From positions 1,984,001 through 2,048,000 of the forward strand of contig JASSKH010000004.1 in assembly GCA_031763025.1 (NCBI GenBank): DNA of 64,000 nucleotides. The letters run 5' to 3'. Shown in pieces: positions 45,130-56,660 of the stretch. The stretch is from Macrocystis pyrifera (Eukaryota; Sar; Phaeophyceae; Laminariales; Laminariaceae). Below the pieces are notes generated by a model. It saw only the letters and a program-made list of their open reading frames with translations. It was not told the origin of the DNA and made no database searches. Each line of letters begins with the position of its first letter. Within the stretch, counting starts at the first letter, position 1. A program made the position numbers and the translations under genes.

Positions 45130-48100
45130 TACAATTTGGGAGGTAGCATTATGAGGTTGGTAGGCTGTTCAGGTATTTTGTTCGCGTTAGGATCAAGGTA
45201 CGGGTGAAGACTGAAGACCCAACCCACCCCCCGGCTCTAGCTCTAACCCTAACCCCAACTCTAACCCTGACCCCAAACCGCAGCGTACACGGGCCGAAAC
45301 TAGCTATGAACGCCGCTGGGCCGCGTTGCATCAAACTGGGAAACTGCTCAATTGCGGACGACAATTCCGATGGGCAGACCGCGCTACGCAGTTTTCAAGT
45401 GGAAATCACCCCTAAAGATTCTATCTCCCAGACTGCAAAACCTACTCGCAACAACAACATTACAAACAAGAACTTCGAAAAAATGGTTACGTGTGAGGAC
45501 AACTCGTCGACCCCGTGCCATGAGGCGCGGGAGCAAAAGAAGAGACGACATGATGGTGTCTCGAATTCTCAATTGAAGTTGGAGTAGATTACACGCTGTT
45601 GTAGAATACACATGGGTAGAGTACTGAGGTCAAGAGGCTTCTCATCGTTCTTGCCCGTGACCGTGGCAAATCATCCATATAATTGTTGATGCAACGAAAT
45701 CGGAAAAACATGAAATCCACCCCATGTTCCCTTAGGAGAATTTGGAGCTGCGTATATCACACCAATCCGCCAATCAATCCAAATGCACCAGGTATTTGCG
45801 CGACTATAAACAACTGCTATGTCTCATAGCCTCCCCATTCGCGGCACACTGTCCTGATCATATAGCGTCAATGATGTACTATCGATAGTCGTTGGTCTAC
45901 AAGCATCCATCAGATAGGTTCTGTTGTTGTCGTGGCACTACGAGTAGTAGTAGTGCAATCAATTCAAACACAGAAGTTCCCAGACCCTCAAAACAGCCGC
46001 CTCCCTGCTTTGAAAACACCAAATATACATCCAGAATCCTGAAACTCGAATTCAATTCAACTTTCTGAACTGTACTGTACTCGCGTAAGTTTCAACAATC
46101 TCCCCAACACTCTACTGACGTACCTACGGACCTTGGTCCGCGGTATTCAAACGGGTATCAGTCCAAAACCTACCACACACGCACAACTGCCTCCCGGCTG
46201 TGTACACGTCGCGCTTGGTACTTTCAAACAGAAGAAAATTCCAAATATCTTACTCTTTCAAGTCAGTATGTAACACCCGAATATCTCGACTCTCGACGGT
46301 ATACTCGTAGGTTATCAAACGTATATGTCTTCCTTTTTAATCGAACACTGAAAATGCACGTTTCGTGCCGGTGAAAGTTAAAGCAGTAGTAAACAATGCA
46401 TACGTACGCGCACGACCAGTCAGTAGTACCAATCTAAGAGCTCCTCCATATGTACGTCACCGTACATTCCGCACCAACACAATAACAGCAGCAGCAGTAT
46501 CAACGAAACACTCCATGACCGGGAGGGGTGGGGCGAGGGGGGTGAACTTATTATCGTGTATGCCCGTAGTCATATGATAATGGGCCCTCGCATCCCTACA
46601 ATGCCTAGACGGAGCACGTCGGGTTTTCACCGACCAGGCAGAAGCTGCCTGCACCAAGCGCGAAGGGCAAGGTGTTGGGCGAGTCGCATGAAGGGTGAGC
46701 TGCATCCTACTAAGAACCACTTGAGAGGCCTTTTTTCTTGCATACGGATGACAGCATCAATGGATTGTCTAATTTCAGGTGTGGCCACTTCCAGAGACAG
46801 AAATGGGGTAATTATGTAATTCCCTCGTGGGTGCCTCACCATATAAACACTACGTGATACGATAATTCCCCTTGTGCGGAGTAAAGGTTTTCCCGCGGGG
46901 GGGGGGGGTTACAACATAATCGAGTATACTTCCAACCAGACCAGCCAACTATAAATTCCCAGCTTCGAACAGAACAATGTATGCCCCGGACACAAGCAAA
47001 AGAAAAATCCATTACTGTTTCCTGAATATTATTGCTTCGCGGGGGGCGGGGGGCTGGACAGTCCAGCTATGATACTACGGAAGTAACATCGCAGAAAATT
47101 CATGGGTTTCGACTCAAAGCACGTACACACATATGCACGCGTGTATCATGCCCCCCCCTCGCTACAAATCTGAGACGGATGCCTTCGCCGCGACCTTCGT
47201 TTCCAACCTGATCTCCGGCCCCGGCTCAGGTGAATCTTCTCGGCCTGGATGATAGCACTTTCGCTCCTGAAGGATTGAATTAAAGAAAGCACAGGGAGGG
47301 CAGTACCGTAGGGACACGTGACAGCACCATACACTTGTTTTTGCTGGTCCAGTATAACAATGACAAGATCTCTGTTGATTTTCGATTACATCAGGGCACA
47401 GCATTAGTATGTAAAGTATTGAAGTATTACTATAATATACGTAGTATATACTGCTGCCGTCTTGCCTCCCCACTCGAATCAGCGAACAAGTTCCTGCTTC
47501 CAGACTATTATACCTTCTTCAAAAGCTGAAAAAAACAAGAGAAAATGAACGTGCGAATTTTCCGCTGGAAAAAGCTACGCGTAAATTACTGATTTTCACC
47601 ATGCGACGTACGTGATGTTTCATCTAACAGATATGCTGAAATTTACAATTCGCCACCCATTTAATGTACATATACATCCGCGTCGTAGATACCAGCCTAG
47701 CAGGTACGGGAGCTGAGATGCTAAAACTCCCAATTCGAGATATATTTGCCATGACAGGAAAACCCCCAAAAAAGAAATAAAACAATCAACGTCTACATAT
47801 ATGCGTGGGTACCATACCAACCTATTTGCAAGGTACGCAAACCGCGATGCTCAAAACTCATAATTCCCCATCACCAATATGAAAATCTGCTTCCAGTCTA
47901 CTACCACAAAGAGAAATAATGCTTGTACGTGGTACAATCGACACGCTAGCGTGTGGGGACAACTCGTGCGCCGCGTAGTGCACCGCTCGACCCTGCCATG
48001 CGGCGCGGTATCTACAGAAGATTCTAGAAGTGATGGATGGTGTGCTGAAGTCTCAATTTAAGTTGTAGTAGAGTACACGGTATTGTAGAATACACGTTAG

Positions 48101-48370
48101 TAGAGTATTGAGGTCAAGGGGTCTCTCTCATCCCTGTTCCCCGTGACCCCGTAAAACCATCCTCCCACGGTAATATATTCTTTTTGCAACCCATTCGGGA
48201 AACATAAAACCTACCGCACGTGTTCGTAGGACAATTTGTAGCATTGTATCAATCACGCCAATCAGCCAATGAAAATGCATCAGATATTTGCGCGACTATG
48301 GACAACTAACTGCTACCAGGTATTTCTTACACTACAACATATACATACTGGTGTAACTGTCTAGAATTGG
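45130..48370. mobile_element. 3.2-kb composite insertion in intron 1 of gene 3
   Basis: Unit 1 is continuous between the positions matching 45,110 and 48,380 (near 24,840-24,940). The insert has long diverged direct repeats at 45,480-45,840 and 47,940-48,325, sharing GGACAACTCGT, GTAGAATACAC, GAGGTCAAG and TATTTGCGCGACTAT. A telomere-like tract lies at 45,238-45,285, G runs near 46,898 and 47,040. The best open frames are 45,204-45,587 (plus) and 46,627-46,842 (minus, LEVATPEIRQSIDAVIRMQE); neither is recognised. The direct repeats could be old LTRs or duplicated ends of an unknown element. Confidence 0.45.
45238..45285. repeat. Interstitial telomere-like tract
   Basis: About eight degenerate CTAACCC-type units (CTCTAACCCTAACCCCAACT and variants). 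The order within the 3.2-kb insert suggests insertion or break repair using telomeric DNA. No chromosome end is implied. Confidence 0.55.
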
Positions 48371-48464
48371 ATGCTCTTAATGCATTATACCAAGCGCCAT
48401 ACATCACATACTATTCCTGCATTATTTTCACCTATGTATCTGTCGATGTTTCGCGTCCTTGAGG

Positions 48465-48640
48465 CGTGCATTGACCAGGGCACAAACCATACTCGGAATT
48501 CCTGTGAGGTGCATGACATCCATGCCCCGGAACGTGTGTAGGTTATGCATGCCCGCGCGTACGACAATACCCGGAACTTCGGTGAGTTCCGTACCAAACT
48601 AACTTGCATACCCGTACCCGGAAACCACGAATTCTACATA
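48465..48640. repeat. Degenerate CCCGTACCCGG-type minisatellite
   Basis: Unit 2 counterpart of 25,010-25,235, in intron 1 of gene 3, with GACAATACCCGGAACTTCGG and CATACCCGTACCCGGAAACC pieces. Confidence 0.5.
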
Positions 48641-49093
48641 GCTTAATCTTGGCGAAATCCTTTGTAAAACAATTCCCGAAAGCTTGGCGTGACATTTCGT
48701 TTAAAAGCGTGTTTTTTTATGGGAAGTTTTAGGTTTCATATCGGTCTGTATAATATACACGTTTTCGTGTTCAACGGATTCGCTACCAACCTACTGTGTA
48801 GGTAGTATCGAGCAAACAGGCTATACTGCTACTGCAAGTTGCGGCATTCTCCCTGATGGTGTCGTAGTAGGCTCAACAGAAGTTGAGCGCTAGACCTGAT
48901 GGTCGGGTTCGTGCCGCTCGAGTCTTTATGACCTTGGGGTGGCCGCCAATTTACGGCGAATTTGTCATCCCCTAGACAACACCTAGCGTCAGCGGAACGT
49001 TGACCCGTCGCTGACCTAGTGTGAGCGACACGAACTCTCTTTATCGGAATATTACGAAGTTCTAATGTGCACCGTATAGCCAAAGTACTGTAT

Positions 49094-50815
49094 AGAGGCG
49101 CGAGAGCGCGAAGCGCGAGCCTTTCGTTTGTTGATTTTTTTAAGGAAATAAAGGCCTCTTCATAACGGCTCGCATGCGAGGGTAGGGTGCCTTGCTTTGA
49201 GTTTCTCTGTGTGTGTGATTACAAAAACAAAATTGGGCCACGTTTGACCACTGCGCTCAACCCACACGGCACCAATCCTCGCGGGATCTGTGCACGCACA
49301 CACGCAACAAAATGTTTCTCGTGCTGGTGCGGTGGTAAGTCGTTTACCGCTGATCGAGCTAGGTGCGGCAACGTGTGTAGGCACATGGCGGGGCCATATG
49401 GTTCAAACAAAAAAACGGATCTACCTGACGAAAGCTAACCCTGAGAATACCCGTAGGCAGACTGTGCCCGTCTGTCTACAGCAACGTTCGATCCACGTCC
49501 TCAAGAAATGCTGGAGGTAGTATTGTCCGGCCGACCGTCGTACTGATGAAGGGACGGAGAAGCAGGAGAATATCTGCAATAGATGTTGTACAGCAGTGGT
49601 AGTGGTGGCACGTGCTACGAGAAGGTCCGTTGGACACATGTATGTTAGATTCTAGATTCCACGTCTTGAAGTTATGAGTGCAGAATCAGGAACCAAACAA
49701 CATCAAGTACGGTCCAAGGGTTAAACCGATGCAAGCTGAGTGTACAGAGACGATGTCCCTGGCCTCATGAGTCTTACCGCTGCTGCTGCTGCTGTTTTGC
49801 TGATGGCAGCTCTGCTCTAGAATCGTACATCATCGATGCGGTAGTAGTGGTGGCACCTGCTACGAGAAGCGCTCTCTGTTGAACAAAACATTTCAGGTGC
49901 AGATTTTTCGTCTTTTATATTTTGCCCAAGTTCGAGTTCAGAACCAGGCAACACACGGCAAAATCGAGTAAGTACGTGTACCAAGGGTTCAAGGGTCAAA
50001 GTTACAAGCCGAGCGTACAGCGACGCTGACCCTGGCCTCATGTGTCCTACTCCTACTGATGCTGCTACTGATTTTCTGCTGGAGAAGCTCTGCTGTAGAT
50101 GTCGTACATCACTAGTAGTGGTAGCACCTGCAACCGGAAGCTCTTTCTGTTGGACAAAACATGTCAGGTGCAGATTTTTCGTCTTCAAGAGAACTTCCGA
50201 CCTCGTTCTGGAGGGCATCATCTTTAGTCTTCCTAAAACTATATCTGCTTTAAAACTAGCTCGAACGCCGGGAAATAAAGGCCCGAGAACGTCGGGGCTA
50301 TAGCGTTGAGTTCGCCTGCTTGCTGTTTACGGGGAGATCTGTGCGGCTGTGTTGCCGTGCTAGCTGTGGGTTGGATGCTGTGTACGGCGGCCCTGATGTG
50401 ATAATTTGACGTGGCTGCGCTGACGAGTAGGACGCCCTGATTTGTTGCTGTTCGTTTTTTTCGGTTTGCTTTTCGATTCACAGTCATGGACTTTTATGTT
50501 GGCATTGGGTATTGGGTTTATAAAAAAAACTAAGAATGTACACGTCAGCTGTGTATTGGGTTGTAAAATCGTTTATTTTCTCGGAAACTAACAAACCAAC
50601 GGGAAGATGATTGGGCCAGAGACCAATAGGCGCGCCCTGTTTGGACATGCCGCGCCCTGAAAGAGCCCAAACGTCACGGATACATACGACCGCGTACGTA
50701 CGATGTTCGTTCGTGTTGGTTCAGCACAATACAGAATACTGCGTATTCACCCAGCATGATACTGCAGGTATTATTGAATTCGCGCCAGTTCGCGCCTAAT
50801 TACCAATAATTCCTA
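49094..50815. mobile_element. 1.7-kb insertion in intron 1 of gene 3
   Basis: Unit 1 has no counterpart between the positions matching 49,085 and 50,830 (near 25,655). The left edge has GCGCGAGAGCGCGAAGCGCG and the right edge an ATTCGCGCCAGTTCGCGCCT motif. The middle is a three-copy repeat described separately. No transposase or polymerase recognised. Ends are approximate and no clear inverted repeats were found. Confidence 0.4.
49557..50200. repeat. Three-copy tandem repeat, period about 250-280 bp
   Basis: Blocks at about 49,557, 49,803 and 50,083 share a TGTCGTACATCA-like start, TAGTAGTGGTGGCACCTGCT, ACGAGAAG, and TCAGGTGCAGATTTTTCGTC in the last two. Short CTGCTGCTGCTGCTG tracts lie between copies. 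Confidence 0.65.
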
Positions 50816-53800
50816 CTACAGAGTATAGTTCACTACAGTACAGTGCTGCACGGTAGAGTAGAGTACAGTGCCACGGAATATCTTCGCATGTATGCAAATC
50901 AGCACCCCCAAAGCAAAATATGTGGATATAGCGCGGTCGACCTACTACATACTACAGTCGGCTACGGCGGCCGTGATCCACTACGCGGTGATCCACATGT
51001 GTTAGTAGGCCGTGTAATCCACTGAGCAGAATGGTCCACTATATGTAAATATCTCGACAGCGCACCCAGCAAAAATAACAATCTAGTACGTATGTGCAAT
51101 ATACGCTTTCCTTCTGCCCTAAAAGGTGAACCTCGCAGTCGTTCTCGATGGGTCTGGCAGCATCACTACGACCGACTTTGGTCTTGAGCAGGACTTCGCC
51201 ATGGACGCCGTCAACGCTTTTGCCGACAGGAACTTGTTCGACAACGGGGGGGAACCGCATCCTACGTGCAGTACTCAAGCTCTTTAGTCTCGTCCGCTAT
51301 GTTCGACAACGCCCAAGACTTTATCGACTTTTCCGATAACGACGTCCAGTCTGGGCAAGGCACGACCACGTCCATTGGCATCAATGAAGGCACCCGGCTC
51401 CTAGGCATTAACCCTGCAAGCGCATCGTTCATGATCGTGATCACCGACGGCCAAAGCAACAGCCTCGCCGCCACCACAGCCGCAGCAGTTGCCGCCAGGG
51501 CTGAGGGCATAATCGTGTTCGCTGTTGGAGTAGGTGAGTATTAGGCGACTTACGGATGGACATAGCTCTCAATAGTTTGTATGCGCGGAGTCGCGCGATC
51601 CCTTTCTTCCGCCGGCGCGTAGAAAGTCACGATTTCGTTAAACATATCGCTTAGTAACTGGGCAAGTCAAGTTGTCAACTTTAACGGCGTAGAACTCACG
51701 AGCATAAAACTCTGGAAAGCACTAAAAAGGAAAACAGTTAACTCGTGGATGTTCCTCCTCAAACACAGCGAACGCACACAGAACCGATATATAGCTGTTC
51801 TCCTGTACCTCTAACTTACCAACTATCTTTGATTCCTCGATTAAATATCTTTCATCTTCCTCTGCAGGCGGTGGAACTGGTACTACTGAACTTTCTGCGA
51901 TCGGAGGCGACGCCGCCAACGTGTTTAAAGTCGACGATTTCGACCTGCTCGACGGTAAGCCGACCAAACGAAGGCAACTAGTGGTATCGTTCAACAAAGC
52001 AGTCAAGTATCTACTTACGATTGCACGTGTTGAACGGAAGATACCGTACTACACGCGAACATTATAGGTGAAAACTACAGTACATACTGCAGTACAGTGT
52101 GGCCACTTCCGACTTCTGTGCATAGTTTACGGCCCTTCCCTCGCACGTGTGGAGCCATTGATATTCAAGTGGGTACCTGGACTACCGATATACTTGTTGA
52201 ACGATTCCTGATTATGGGCTTCCGGAATTGTTTACCTATACACACGCGCTTGTTTGACCGCATCGGCTAAACAATGTGTCTATATTGCGCGCGTGCAGCT
52301 TTTGCGTTTTATTTTAGCCGTGCTTTGGGCGAGCTTCCGCGCACAATGGTTGTGGAGTTGTGATACCGCACCGTTACCGTACGCACTTGCGGTACTTGAG
52401 GTGAGGTTCAACCAGAATGGTAAGGGGTTAGCTTTGGGAATGAAGGTATTGACCCTTTCTTCAAAAGATCGTCCAGAAGAAAACAGTTTTCCAATCCTTG
52501 ATTCGGATACGGTGGAGTTTTTAAAGGCGAACGCCTCAACTTCCTGATGGCTTGACGTATTGATGCAGGTAGGTGTTTTGTTTGCAAGCCGTACATCTGC
52601 TCGATATTTTATTTAGTAGAATCGTACAATCGTCCGGGCAAAAAGGTGACCAGGGGTGCTAAGGTGCTACTCGACTCTGGTTTGCGCATCTGTTTTGCAA
52701 GCCTTTCCATTGTCTGGCCTGATCATGGAACAACCCCCCTCGCGATAGAACAAAACCGTATCTGAATCTTGATAAACGTCTCCTGTGTATTGTGATGTGC
52801 TCACCGCACTTATCGACTCTAGCGTGTTGGGAGGCGGTAGCTCCGGCTTGCAGTGGCGTTAAAGGTGATTAAACTGCCTGGCTACTGCTCTTGAGGTACA
52901 ACGTGAGGATTGGCGTTTACAATAGGGAAGGTGCAGTCTAGAACGACAAACATTGAATGGACTGAGTGGGACGTTAGAGTGGGAGACACGAGATTATGAG
53001 ACGAGCACGCTCCCATTGCCGCTCCGGCTATATACATCGCACGGGATGGCCATACCAAGTCGTTCACAGCTCCGCCGATGATTTACCAAACGCCCGCTGT
53101 TCACAATGTAACTTGCTTGTTCGGACGACGCGCGATAGTGACCAGCAGCTACAGTCGTCTATCGACCTGGCAAACGCACCGCATTTTTCGTAGATGTATA
53201 TAATGCATCGTGCAGACACGAATGTTGTTGTACAGCAATCACTGCTGTACAAGAATCACTTCAATAGGGTCTTGTTGCCCATTTTTCTTTGACGTTGGTC
53301 TCGACTGTGGTCCGTCCGCCGAAGGGCGGACTCCACGCTGCATGTTTGGGTCCGTTTCTCATTGTGGCCCCGCTACGGTAGAAACGTCGACAGCTCTAAA
53401 CTACTGGTTTCGACCCGCTCTTCAAAAGTGATTGCCCCACTGCACTTCGCGTCACTATGTAATCGCCCCTGTCGTGTGTAGTAAACGCTTCTAACTACCG
53501 TATACACAGCAACGAACACATCGTTTATTCGTCCGAAATCTGTTTTAATGGAGACATCCGGAGGGAGTGCGATATGGACGTCATCACCCACCGCATCGCT
53601 ACAGAAAAACATCCCACAACGTGGATAGCTACAACTACCAGTAAATATAATGCGTTTCCTACTCAGTATTATGAGACCTTGCACTCATATTTGGTTTGTA
53701 AATAATTTGCAAATGGAACCGTAAATCATCACCTCCACATAAATAGTGACGAGGTACTGTATACTCCAGTATACTTGCATCATGATCGAAGGCGATCCCG

Positions 53801-55409
53801 TGGTCAAAATCCCAGAAAATTCCCTCCTCATCTTGCCTGTAAAACTCCCATCCTACGCGATGACCAGCGGCCTTGGCAAAAATCCTCTCGTCAAGCGGAG
53901 GCGTCGTCATACCGTGCCCGTCAACGGGTGCCATGGTGACCATCGATTTCAGCGTGCCGATCGACTCTACCTCCTCGGGATCCATCTCCGGAAGCACCGT
54001 CACCTTTTCCGCGGTCGACCTGGAATCCACCCCCACGAACTTCGACATCATACTAGACGTGTGCGGCGAGGTTCCCGGTGGCAGTGTAGTCGTTTCTGCG
54101 GACTACACCGACGACCAGGGCAACACTCCCGACCTATCCTTTCTGACCGGCTTGGTGGTGGGCAACGATTTCTGTCCCCCTCCAACTCCAGCTCCCACAA
54201 CGGCCCCAACTCCGGTCCCTACTCCCAGCCCGACCAAGAAGAACAGAAAGCACCCCAAACCGTCTCCCACCCCGGCCCCTACTCCCGCCCCGACCAAGAA
54301 CGACAGAAAGCGCCCCAAACGTGGCAACCGCCTCAAGAAAGGAAAGGCTAAGCACTCCACGTACCTTGGCTGTTACGTAGACGACTCGCGCCACACACCT
54401 CTGAATGGTCCCATGACCAGTTCGCGCCATATGACGACGCAGGTGAGAAAACAGCTTTTCTTTGCATTATCCATTTGGACGCTCGTGACAGTATGTAGTC
54501 AGTGGCGCGTCGCGATGCTCGTGAGCACCAAACGAACGCAGTCTAACCAAGTACGGATATGCAAATGAAAACAAAGACAATGAAAGATGCAACAACAAAG
54601 TGACGTTATTGCGCCTCTTGCCCACCCATCTTTCCCTCAGATGTGCGCCGACAGCTGCAATTCCTCGGGATGGGAGTACTTCGCTACGGCATACGGTTCA
54701 GGTGCATTAAAAATAGCAGTAAATTGCTGCCCCCCAGTCAGTCGTGAATCCGACTGCACGTATTGCTTCAAAATAGTCGGAAAATTATTCGGTAGCTGAT
54801 TGAAAATGTGACAAGCTGCATTTGTCGACACACAACTAAACATTGTGTAGGGTGAGCTCAGACCTCGTTGGAATGAGACGTGCGAGAAAAAGGCCAGAGT
54901 ACAGGCTGAGCTCTGCCGTAAAATATTTTTCGCGTGATACATCAACAAGAGGGACACCTGTCGAATCACAGCAACCGACGTCACATCAGAGTGACCGACT
55001 ATGTTCTAAAGTGGTTTGCCTAATCCGTTACTTTATGACCCAAACAACTGCTGCTACGATGACGTCTTTTTAAATTGACCTTACATCCAGAATGCCACTG
55101 CGGTAGCTCCAAGCCTACTAAGAAGGGAGGCGTGTGCGACTACGAGTGCGCTGGAAACCGTTCCAGGGCATGCGGGGGCGTCGGCTGCATGAGCATCTAC
55201 CAATCCAACAAACGCAGGGGCCACTGAAAACCCGGTGCATTTCGTCAGTCAACACTCGTCACTGCCGTGACTGTATGGCCCGTTTTGGTTTAATATTATG
55301 TCGAAATGGACGGTGATCGCAATCGTGCGATTGGCCACGAGTACTATCAGCAGCAAGAAAGTGCATATCTGCGTTTGAACGATTTGTGGGCAGAGCCTCT
55401 TAGGCTACC

Positions 55410-56660
55410 ATTGGTCGTCTAACGCCCAAAACGCGTCGACGGGCAGGAAGTCTACCTCTGTGGTTAGATGGCGTGGACAATGTGTTTCTAGGTCACACCA
55501 ATCAGACGAAAAATGCAATAACCCGCAAGGGTGTAGAATCTATTGGTGTCTTCCCATTTGAACGGTATCAAGATACCGAGGTAGATGTCTACTGCTTCGA
55601 GATTCAGGCAGGGTTTGCAGCCGCACTATATTATTCTAGTAGATTCTACACATAATATACCAGGTTTATCCGCTTCCACCCGCCTCAAGACGAGAGCCGT
55701 CTGCGGCAAGTACAGTCGACTGCTCGTGGAGCTTGTTTAGAATGTTTGCCATCACTGTTGTATAAGGCGTGGGCGTATTTTTCTTATAAGTATGAAGAAA
55801 AGCGGCGCGGGACGGTGCATGATGTGAAAAAAGGGCAATATGCGCTGCTGAGCAGAGCAAGCGCCTTGTGTTTGTTCGAAGTAAGCATCCGAACATACCG
55901 CAAGCTGGATAAAATCCAAAACAACACTGGTTCGTTTAATGAAATAAGGCCTAACACATTCTCGAGACGTCGCCGCTCGGTGTTCGTTTCAGATGATAAG
56001 ACAGGTCAAGGGTGTCATGGTTTGGAGTGCAGGACAATGTTGTTTTCACATTAACTCATCGCCACAATACAATGCATTGTGTGGTCACAGGACAAGCTCC
56101 AATAACTCTGGAGGGGAGGAATACCTCGGTAGAAATATAGCATTCTAGGTTTGTAGCTACATGATCGTGTTCGGGCATGCACTGTTAGCTACCAGGTAGG
56201 AAGCAAGCGTGGGGTTCCCAACTATCCTTATATATGCAACTTGCCTCACGATAGCACGTCGTATGCATGGGGAAGGCCGCGAGAAATTGAACGCTCGAAA
56301 GGCAGGTGTCCGCATTGAGAGAACTGGCTATTACGGGGGTCCGTAGTTAACAGGAACTATGGCAGACAAAAATACCTATATATTCAGGTATTTTTACTAA
56401 CAATATTTGGTCCTGCTTACTATGGCCCCTCGTAATAGCGGGTGGCTACAGTGCTGCGGACGTAGTTTAGAGCATTCGAGCAAATCGATATATGGGCATA
56501 GTTTGTTGGCCGAGTGTGGTCTTCCACGGCAAGCGTGGAGTAAGGCCGCTGGGTCACGCGTGCTAAAAATATGCTTCGTACCGACAAAGCAGGCGAGATA
56601 CAGCAGGTATTAGAGGGAATCGGCGTTATCCAGGCAAAAGCAATTGAATTTAACAACGGG
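55410..56660 (-). pseudogene. Decayed convergent reading frame after gene 3
   Basis: Unit 2 copy of 30,513-31,350. Recognisable pieces on minus are LARVTQRPYSTLAVEDHTRP near 56,600, LLCSAAHIALFSHHAPSRAA at about 55,850, EQSTVLAADGSRLEAGG near 55,700 and SDWCDLETHCPRHLTTEVDL near 55,480. Stops interrupt it and a MITE (56,331-56,435) cuts it. The 55.8-kb piece also matches 6,878-7,135 downstream of gene 1. Confidence 0.35.
56331..56435. mobile_element. 105-bp TA-flanked MITE, copy 5
   Basis: Starts TTACGGGGGTCCGTAGTTAA and ends CCCCTCGTAA, flanked by TA. It interrupts the convergent frame downstream of gene 3. The matching place in unit 1 (about 31,120) is empty. Confidence 0.85.

Larger units (their letters stand above)
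43455..55227 (+). pseudogene. Gene 3: vWA-WSC gene with frameshift
   Basis: Exons 43455-43628, 51126-51533, 51868-51954, 53868-54442, 54641-54701 and 55091-55227, all at the conserved splice positions. Exon 2 is 408 bp against 406 in genes 1 and 2, because a G run after GACAAC has seven G (51,246-51,252) where the paralogues have five. The vWA frame is lost just after [13 protein letters not shown] and a stop follows. The MIDAS motif upstream is DGSGS, and the second half of exon 2 is open in the shifted frame. Exon 4 has its own hinge arrangement, with two Pro-Thr blocks split by a basic segment. The WSC exons are intact and end in RRGH. Introns are 7,497, 334, 1,913, 198 and 389 bp. The lesion is in a homopolymer, so an assembly error is possible; otherwise this is a recent pseudogene. 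Confidence 0.75.

Noticed and set aside
45204..45587. 127-codon frame as a host gene
   Set aside because: Its start is translated telomere-like repeat and the rest lacks any recognised motif; it lies inside an insertion in an intron.
53746..54351. 201-codon plus frame over gene 3 exon 4
   Set aside because: The same shifted-frame shadow; exon 4 is read in the frame of 53,873-54,442.
54103..54430. Gly/Val-rich minus frames
   Set aside because: Antisense of the Pro-Thr hinge and basic patch of gene 3.
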